The notes below the pieces were generated by a model. It saw only the letters and a list, made by a program, of their open reading frames with translations, was not told where the DNA came from and made no database searches. A stretch of 20,873 nucleotides of DNA from DATAVK01 sp036267755 (lineage in GTDB: Bacteria > Actinomycetota > Actinomycetes > JAFAQI01): NCBI GenBank assembly GCA_036267755.1, contig DATAVK010000050.1, positions 1 through 20,873 of the forward strand. Direction: 5' to 3'. Every line of letters begins with the position of its first letter. Within the stretch, counting starts at the first letter, position 1. Of this stretch, positions 16,461 through 20,873 are shown piece by piece. The position numbers were made by a program, and so were the translations under genes.

Positions 16461-16709
16461 GTGCCGAAGTCGCGCGTCCGCTCTAAGACGCCGTATACGC
16501 CGCCGCCGACCAAGGCGGCGCGAAACCGGGTCAGCTCCTGGTGGGTGGCGCCGTTGATGCTGGGGCTTTTCCTGATCGGGATCGTGTGGCTGGTGCTGTT
16601 CTACGTGACCGGCGGCTCGATACCGATCAAGGCGGTCGGCAACTGGAACCTCGCGATCGGGTTCGGCTTCATCGTCGCCGGTTTCGTCACCTCGACGCAG
16701 TGGCGCTGA
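16461..16709 (+). CDS. crgA: CrgA, cell division regulator
   Basis: 82-aa membrane protein that, in mycobacteria and Streptomyces, joins the divisome and recruits or restrains FtsZ-ring and PBP components. A basic N-terminus (PKSRVRSKTPYTPPP) leads to two membrane helices (about residues 27-48 and 60-79) and the closing VTSTQWR; length and pattern fit CrgA. The start is GTG 16461 behind GGGAGG. It is divergent from the sortase and converges on the thiolase. Confidence 0.93.
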   Translation: MPKSRVRSKTPYTPPPTKAARNRVSSWWVAPLMLGLFLIGIVWLVLFYVTGGSIPIKAVGNWNLAIGFGFIVAGFVTSTQWR

Positions 16710-16756
16710 TCCGCCACATCCGCGACAGGCGCGTAGTCACACCGATGTGATTCGCC

Positions 16757-16776
16757 CACAGGGGTTGTCCCCAGTG
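16757..16776. terminator. Imperfect hairpin between convergent crgA and thiolase
   Basis: CAC-A-GGGG, loop TTGT, CCCC-A-GTG forms a stem of seven pairs with one A-A mismatch, midway between the two converging stop codons. There is no T-run, so termination is inferred from position. Confidence 0.4.
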
Positions 16777-16783
16777 TGGATAA
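16775..16783 (-). promoter_or_regulatory. Perfect DnaA-box 9-mer
   Basis: TGTGGATAA on the + strand is TTATCCACA on the minus strand, the consensus DnaA box. A second, opposed near-match TTGTCCCCA (16765-16773) is separated from it by one base. An AT-rich 9-mer is uncommon in such GC-rich DNA, but one good box is weak evidence for DnaA binding. Confidence 0.4.
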
Positions 16784-16799
16784 CCGCCCTGGCGAGCGG

Positions 16800-17942
16800 T
16801 TAGAGCAGCTCGAGGATGGTCGCGTTCGCCATCCCGCCGCCCTCGCACATCGACTGCAGGCCGTAACGGATGCCGTTGTCGCTCATGTGGTGCAGCAGTC
16901 GGGTCATCAGGACCGCGCCGGAGCCGCCCAGCGGGTGGCCGATCGCGATCGCGCCACCGAGCGGGTTGAGCGCCTTGGGGTCAGCGCCGGTCTCGGCGAG
17001 CCAGGCCAGCGGGACGGGGGCGAAGGCCTCGTTGATCTCGAAGGCACCGATGTCGCCGATGGACAGGCCCGACTTCGCGAGCGCCTTAGCGGTGGCGGGG
17101 ATCGGCGCGGTCAGCATGACGACGGGGTCGTCGCCGGCCAGGGCGAAGGTGTGCAGCCGCGCGATCGGCTTGAGCCCGAGCTCCCGAGCCTTGTCGCTGG
17201 TCGTGATGAGCAGCGCGCCGGAACCGTCGGAAATCTGGGAGGAGTTGCCGGCCGTGATCACGCCGTCCTCGGAGAACGCCGGCTTCAGCCCGCCGAGCTT
17301 CTCCAGCGAGGTCTCGCGGCGGACGCCCTCGTCGACCTCGAGACCAGTCCCGGGTACGACGGCGTACTGCTTGGCGAAGGCGCCGGAGTCGATCGCCGCC
17401 GCGGCCTTGACGTGCGAGGAGAGCGAGAACTCGTCGATCTGCTCCCGCGACAGCCCCCACCGCTTCGCGATCATCTCGGCGCCGAGACCCTGGTTGAACC
17501 ACACGTTGTCGTAGCGCTCGAGGACCTTGGGGCCGAACGGCAGCCCGACGTCCGTCCCGACCGACGACCCCATCGGGACTCGGGTCATCACCTCGACGCC
17601 GCCGGCGACAGCCACGTCGTACTGGCCGGAGATCACTCCTGCCGCGGCGAAGTGCACCGCCTGCTGGCTCGAGCCGCACTGCCGGTCGACCGTCGTCCCC
17701 GGGACCGACTCCGGCCAGCCCGCCGCCAGCACGGCGTTGCGGCCCACGTTCATGGTCTGCTCGCCGACCTGGCTGACACAGCCCCACACGACGTCGTCGA
17801 TGAGGCTCGGGTCGACACCGGTGCGCTCGGCGAGCGCCTGGAGCACGTACGCAGAGAGGTCGACCGGATGAACCTCGGAGTAGGCCCCCTTGCGGCGGCC
17901 CACCGGTGTCCGGACTGCATCGACGATGACGGCATCACGCAT
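16800..17942 (-). CDS. fadA: Acetyl-CoA acyltransferase (thiolase)
   Basis: 380-aa thiolase that cleaves 3-ketoacyl-CoA with CoA (or condenses acetyl-CoA units). The nucleophile is C89 in DRQCGSSQQA. NEAFA (304-308), GHPLGGSG (H336) and CEGGGMANA (C366) complete the active site. The start is ATG 17942 (MRDAVIVDAVRTPVG, the usual N-terminus) behind GGGAG. The frame stays open upstream to 18176, but that part is not thiolase and overlaps the rhomboid gene. No beta-oxidation partner lies alongside, so the substrate is unknown. A palindromic site sits over its promoter, implying repressor control. Confidence 0.94.
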   Translation of the reverse strand: MRDAVIVDAVRTPVGRRKGAYSEVHPVDLSAYVLQALAERTGVDPSLIDDVVWGCVSQVGEQTMNVGRNAVLAAGWPESVPGTTVDRQCGSSQQAVHFAAAGVISGQYDVAVAGGVEVMTRVPMGSSVGTDVGLPFGPKVLERYDNVWFNQGLGAEMIAKRWGLSREQIDEFSLSSHVKAAAAIDSGAFAKQYAVVPGTGLEVDEGVRRETSLEKLGGLKPAFSEDGVITAGNSSQISDGSGALLITTSDKARELGLKPIARLHTFALAGDDPVVMLTAPIPATAKALAKSGLSIGDIGAFEINEAFAPVPLAWLAETGADPKALNPLGGAIAIGHPLGGSGAVLMTRLLHHMSDNGIRYGLQSMCEGGGMANATILELL

Positions 17943-17977
17943 GGCTGGCTCCCGGCTTGCCCAACGGTCGTGCCTCG

Positions 17978-18007
17978 ATGGTACGACTCCGGTAGAACGG
18001 CGTTCTA
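17978..18007 (-). promoter_or_regulatory. Thiolase promoter with palindromic operator
   Basis: A perfect 15-bp palindrome, TAGAACG-G-CGTTCTA (17993-18007), lies about 50 bases before the thiolase start. On the minus strand TACCAT (17978-17983) is a candidate -10, and the position 17 bases upstream falls inside the palindrome, so a bound protein would block the -35. The TAGAAC/GTTCTA arms resemble operators of TetR-family lipid regulators such as KstR, but the spacing differs from KstR's. Confidence 0.55.
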
Positions 18008-18033
18008 ACGCGCGCCATTCCTGTGGTGGGCGG

Positions 18034-18987
18034 TCACTGCTGCGGATCGTAGAAGGCGCAGTAGGCCGCCGGGCCGACCGGGGAGCCCGCAGCGACGTCG
18101 GTGCGGCAGTCGGAGTTGACCCGGTGAGCGCCGACGAAGCCGAGCCCGGCCAGCACCACCATGACCGCGACCACACCGGCCGCCTGGATCCGATCCCGAT
18201 TCCGGCCCTGCGGCGCCAAGGCGAGGATGACCGCGATCACCGTGCCGGTGACCAGGCCGCCGACGTGACCACGCCAGTCGATGTTGGGGATGGCGAACGT
18301 GAACAGCAGGTTGGCGACGATGATGACCACGATGTTGCCGGTCGCGAGGTTGCGATGGCGGGCCAGAACGTACAGCCCACCGAACAGCCCGAAGATGGCT
18401 CCGGAGGCTCCCGCGGCCGTCTCGTTGAGCGGGCCGAGGAGCAGCGACAGGATGCTGCCGCCGAGGCCGGCCAGCAGGTACAGCGCGAGGTAGCGCACCC
18501 GCCCGAGCGCCGCCTCCAGCGGCGGCCCGAGCACGTACAGCGCCCACATGTTGAAGCCGATGTGGAAGATCTCGAAGTGCAGGAACGCCGCGGTGAACAG
18601 CCGGTACCACTGGCCGTGCGCGACGGCCGGCGGGATCAGGGCGAGGTGGTTGAACAGGCTCGAGTTGCCGTTGCCGGAGAACAGGTTCATGCCGGTGAAC
18701 GTCGTGGCGAGGAAGACCGCGACGTTGATGCCGATCAACGTCATCGTCACGACGTCGGGTCGCGACCCGGCGCGGATCCGGCCGCCGTAGATCGTCCGCG
18801 GCGTCCGGACCGTGCGCCGGCCTTCGTTGACGCACTCCGGGCACTGAAAACCGACCGACGCGGGGATCATGCACTCCGGGCAGACCGGCCGGTCGCAGCG
18901 CACGCAACGGATCCCGGTTTCGCGATCGGGGTGCCGGTAGCAGCGAAGGTCGACCTCGGCCGCCGGCTCGTCGGGCGGCACGGTCAT
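18034..18987 (-). CDS. Rhomboid-family intramembrane serine protease with N-terminal zinc-binding region
   Basis: 317-aa protease expected to cut substrates inside the membrane. Residues about 14-54 hold paired metal ligands (C16, H19; C28, C31; C36, C39; C49, C52), like a B-box or double zinc ribbon. The rhomboid domain (about 78-260) has the HxxxxHxxxN motif at H137/H142/N146, GASG with nucleophile S195, and catalytic H241 in RGHVGG. About seven hydrophobic segments are seen; the C-terminal part has a further membrane segment and ends in a short tail with Cys. It starts three bases after the ppiA stop, so the two are probably one operon, a pairing common in actinobacteria. Confidence 0.92.
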   Translation of the reverse strand: MTVPPDEPAAEVDLRCYRHPDRETGIRCVRCDRPVCPECMIPASVGFQCPECVNEGRRTVRTPRTIYGGRIRAGSRPDVVTMTLIGINVAVFLATTFTGMNLFSGNGNSSLFNHLALIPPAVAHGQWYRLFTAAFLHFEIFHIGFNMWALYVLGPPLEAALGRVRYLALYLLAGLGGSILSLLLGPLNETAAGASGAIFGLFGGLYVLARHRNLATGNIVVIIVANLLFTFAIPNIDWRGHVGGLVTGTVIAVILALAPQGRNRDRIQAAGVVAVMVVLAGLGFVGAHRVNSDCRTDVAAGSPVGPAAYCAFYDPQQ

Positions 18988-18990
18988 CGG

Positions 18991-19521
18991 CTAGCTGGTC
19001 ACCCGCTCGATCGCGACCTTGTTGACCGTGACGTCGGTCTTGGGCCGGTCCATCTGACCCGTGGGCACCGCGATGATCTTGTCGACGACCGCTCGGCTCT
19101 CGGCGTCCGCGACCTCACCGAAGATGGTGTGCTTGCCGGTCAGCCACTGGGTCGGTGCCACCGTGATGAAGAACTGGGACCCGTTCGTGCCCGGACCGGC
19201 GTTGGCCATCGCCAGCAGGTAGGGCCGGGTGAAGGCGAGTTCCGGGTGGATCTCGTCGGCGAACCGGTAGCCCGGGCCCCCGGTGCCGGTGCCCAGCGGG
19301 TCACCGCCCTGGATCATGAAGCCGCCGATGACACGGTGGAAGACGGTGCCGTCGTACAGCGGCTCCGAGGTCCGCGCCCCGGTGCGGGGGTCGGTCCACT
19401 CGCGGGTGCCTTCGGCGAGCTCGACGAAGTTGGCGACTGTCTTGGGGGCGTGGTTCGGGAACAACTGGACCCGGATGTCGCCCTCCGAGGTGGACAGGAC
19501 GGCGTAGAGATCCTCTGCCAC
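18991..19521 (-). CDS. ppiA: PpiA, cyclophilin-type peptidyl-prolyl isomerase
   Basis: 176-aa cytoplasmic cyclophilin that speeds cis-trans isomerisation of X-Pro bonds. FHRVIGGFMIQGGD carries the catalytic Arg; MANAGPGTNGSQFFIT and WLTGKHTIFGEV are the substrate-pocket motifs. The start is GTG 19521 (VAEDLYAVLSTSEGDI), preceded by GAGGAGA six bases upstream. The frame is open to 20337, but that extension is low-complexity and opposes another gene. It is followed by the rhomboid gene and is divergent from the CwsA-like gene, as ppiA and cwsA are in mycobacteria. Confidence 0.95.
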   Translation of the reverse strand: MAEDLYAVLSTSEGDIRVQLFPNHAPKTVANFVELAEGTREWTDPRTGARTSEPLYDGTVFHRVIGGFMIQGGDPLGTGTGGPGYRFADEIHPELAFTRPYLLAMANAGPGTNGSQFFITVAPTQWLTGKHTIFGEVADAESRAVVDKIIAVPTGQMDRPKTDVTVNKVAIERVTS

Positions 19522-19692
19522 GGGTTTCTCCTCGGGGCGGGCTTCATGCGCTGCCGGTCGGCAACGGCCATCCATCCTTGCACGCGCGGCTGAACGGGCA
19601 CGCAGGCGGCGAGTACCCGCCCGGGTGAGGTTGACTGAGGGGCCACAGGGGAAGATCGCCAAGGACAATGATTCCTCGTTCGGAGGCAGACC

Positions 19693-20292
19693 GTGCGCAA
19701 GACCAAAGACGTCGACGTCGCCAAGGACCGCCTGTTCGACACCCTGACCACCGCTCGCGATGCGTTCGGTCCGCGCGTCGAAGCGGGACGCGATGCGTTG
19801 TCCCCGTACGTCGGAGCGGCGCGTGAGGCGGTCAGCCCTCGGATCAGCGCCGCGCGCGACGCGGTGGCGCCGTACGTCGACAGTGCCAGTGAGCGGCTCG
19901 GACCGGCCGCGGATCGGGTAGGCCCCGCCGTCGAGAACGCCCGTGACCGGCTGGCGCCAGCGCTGGACGCGGCGCGTGAGCGCTTCCTGGAGGACGTGGT
20001 CCCGGCCGTGACCGCGGCGGTCGAGACTGCGGTGGAAGCCTCGGCCCCGGCCCGCGCCGAAGCCGCCACCCGCGCCGGGTACGCCGTGTCCGCGCTCAAG
20101 GGTGAGCGCCCCCCGCGTCGTTGGCGCACCGCCGTACTGTTCCTGATCGCCGGCGCAGCCGTGGGAGCAGCCGTGGCTCGCGCCACCAGCCGTCAGACGC
20201 CACCACCGCCGCCAGCGCCGTTCCCCCGCGACACTCGCGGCGCGGCGAGAAACTCCGAGGCGGCGACGTCCGCCGACGGCGACGACAGCTAA
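19693..20292 (+). CDS. CwsA-like membrane protein with 11-residue helical repeats
   Basis: 199 aa, starting at GTG 19693 with GGAGG (19682-19686) at good spacing. Residues 21-93 consist of 11-residue units with consensus ARDAxxPxVxA (21-31, 32-42, 43-53, 54-64, 65-75, a 7-residue partial unit 76-82, then 83-93), predicting a long amphipathic helix. A second Ala/Glu-rich helical stretch follows. There is one membrane segment at about 146-163, then a Pro-rich tail. CwsA, the mycobacterial pole and wall protein that binds Wag31 and CrgA, also has a helical N-terminus, one C-terminal membrane helix and a Pro-rich tail, and sits in this same place divergent from ppiA. Direct sequence similarity is not obvious, so orthology rests on synteny and architecture. 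Confidence 0.75.
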   Translation: MRKTKDVDVAKDRLFDTLTTARDAFGPRVEAGRDALSPYVGAAREAVSPRISAARDAVAPYVDSASERLGPAADRVGPAVENARDRLAPALDAARERFLEDVVPAVTAAVETAVEASAPARAEAATRAGYAVSALKGERPPRRWRTAVLFLIAGAAVGAAVARATSRQTPPPPPAPFPRDTRGAARNSEAATSADGDDS

Positions 20293-20297
20293 GACCG

Positions 20298-20350
20298 GCG
20301 ACCTGTCAGAGCGCTGAGCCGGGACAGGGGTGGGCACCCTGACAGGTCGC
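20298..20350. terminator. Long inverted repeat between convergent genes
   Basis: Perfect 12-bp arms GCGACCTGTCAG (20298-20309) and CTGACAGGTCGC (20339-20350) surround a 29-base loop. It fills the gap between the CwsA-like stop and the lipoprotein stop, so a bidirectional terminator is likely, although no T-run follows. Confidence 0.6.
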
Positions 20351-20364
20351 GGTCGCTCGGCGGA

Positions 20365-20873
20365 TCAGTAGCCGTACCCGCCGGATCCGCCGGAGCTGCT
20401 GGCCGCGGCGGACGGTGCGGACGACGGTGCAGTCGAGGTCGCTGCCGCCGCCTTGCGGATCAATGCGCCGCTCGGGGACACCACGAACCAGGTGCCCTCG
20501 ACGCCCTGACCCTTGGTCATGCCGGGAGCGCTGTCACCGGCGAACTTGTAGAGCGGGTGGCCGTTGATCGCGACCTGCTTGCTGCCGTCGGAGCGGGTGA
20601 TGGTCGACAGTGTCCCGACGCCTGAGGCCGCCGACACGTGCGTTCCGGAGGAGACGGTGAGCGGTGGCCACGTCGTTGCGCAGGCACCGGTGCAGACGCT
20701 CTTGCCGGCCTTGTCGGGGGTGAACTCGTACAGCGTGACGCCCTGGCCGGTGGTGAGGATCGTGCCGAGCGACGTGCTCGCGTCCTTCACCGTGACCGCT
20801 CCGGAGGATGCTGGCGCGACCGTGGACGACGACGACGCCGTACCCGAGCTGGATGAGCTGCCGCAGGCAGCCA
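20365..20873 (-). CDS. Lipoprotein with PF03640-type secreted repeats, N-terminus beyond the window
   Basis: Partial gene; the stop is at 20365-20367 and the 5' end lies past 20873. The frame continues upstream of the internal GTG at 20790 to the window edge and reads AACGSSSSSG, the end of a lipobox whose Cys would be lipidated, followed by a Ser/Thr/Ala-rich spacer. Two repeats follow, one with TLYEFTPDKAGKSVCTGAC and WPPL, the other with GHPLYKFAGD and GTWFVVSP. These fit the 'secreted repeat of unknown function' family (PF03640, COG4315) of surface lipoproteins. The C-terminus is low-complexity, ending GGSGGYGY. Function is unknown; the family call is good. Confidence 0.85.
   Translation of the reverse strand, partial: AACGSSSSSGTASSSSTVAPASSGAVTVKDASTSLGTILTTGQGVTLYEFTPDKAGKSVCTGACATTWPPLTVSSGTHVSAASGVGTLSTITRSDGSKQVAINGHPLYKFAGDSAPGMTKGQGVEGTWFVVSPSGALIRKAAAATSTAPSSAPSAAASSSGGSGGYGY

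Noticed and set aside
16737..16750. TCACA-CCGA-TGTGA inverted repeat as a CRP/cAMP site
   Set aside because: The half-sites are in the reverse order to the CRP consensus (TGTGA-N6-TCACA) and the spacing is wrong; it lies at a convergent 3' end.
16776..18008. A 410-aa plus-strand open frame opposite the thiolase
   Set aside because: The thiolase on the other strand has full active-site motifs; the plus-strand translation is charged low-complexity sequence.
17890..19593. A 567-aa plus-strand open frame opposite rhomboid and ppiA
   Set aside because: Both minus-strand genes have complete catalytic motifs and ribosome sites; the opposing frame is Arg/Asp/Gly-rich shadow.
19522..20337. N-terminal extension of ppiA up to 20337
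   Set aside because: It opposes the well-supported CwsA-like gene, is low-complexity, and an excellent GAGGAGA ribosome site precedes the GTG at 19521.

Overview
This window is high-GC actinobacterial chromosome. The strongest evidence is a seven-gene block, fhaA-fhaB-pstP-rodA-pbpA-[kinase-like gene]-pknB, flanked by a tRNA-Leu(CAG) on one side and trpG on the other. It is followed by a class E sortase, crgA, ppiA and a CwsA-like gene. This is the well-known growth and division locus that lies near oriC in Mycobacterium and relatives. A class E sortase and a rhomboid protease between trpG and ppiA, rather than the mycobacterial set, point to a non-mycobacterial actinomycete. Genus cannot be decided from the sequence alone.

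Region 1 (18-6612) looks accessory. It holds a secreted subtilisin-like protein whose Asp and His catalytic positions are not recognisable, a Tat-exported phospholipase C-type phosphoesterase broken by a frameshift near 4775, a small DUF898-like membrane protein, and a secreted six-cysteine protein of unknown function. Region 2 (6687-6800) is tRNA-Leu with a terminator-like hairpin.

Region 3 (6880-14800, + strand) is the signalling and cell-wall operon. FhaA and FhaB read phosphothreonine marks, PstP removes them, and PknB writes them. RodA polymerises glycan strands and PbpA cross-links them. Five consecutive junctions from fhaB to pknB are 4-nt stop/start overlaps. The pknA position is taken by a 251-aa protein made of a degenerate kinase C-lobe, one membrane segment and one PASTA domain. 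This is the most interesting object in the window: a candidate pseudokinase receptor co-translated with PknB.

Region 4 (14823-16416, - strand) holds trpG, a 63-aa membrane protein and a class E sortase. crgA (+) follows, then a convergent gap with a hairpin and a perfect DnaA-box 9-mer. Region 5 (16800-19521, - strand) holds a thiolase with a palindromic operator over its promoter, a zinc-finger rhomboid protease, and the cyclophilin PpiA. Divergent from ppiA is a membrane-anchored protein with 11-residue repeats that sits exactly where cwsA sits in mycobacteria. The window ends inside a lipoprotein gene.

No gap between genes exceeds 300 bases. The largest are 19522-19692 (ppiA / CwsA-like, divergent) and 3000-3138. 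No insertion sequence, integrase, CRISPR array or rRNA gene was seen.
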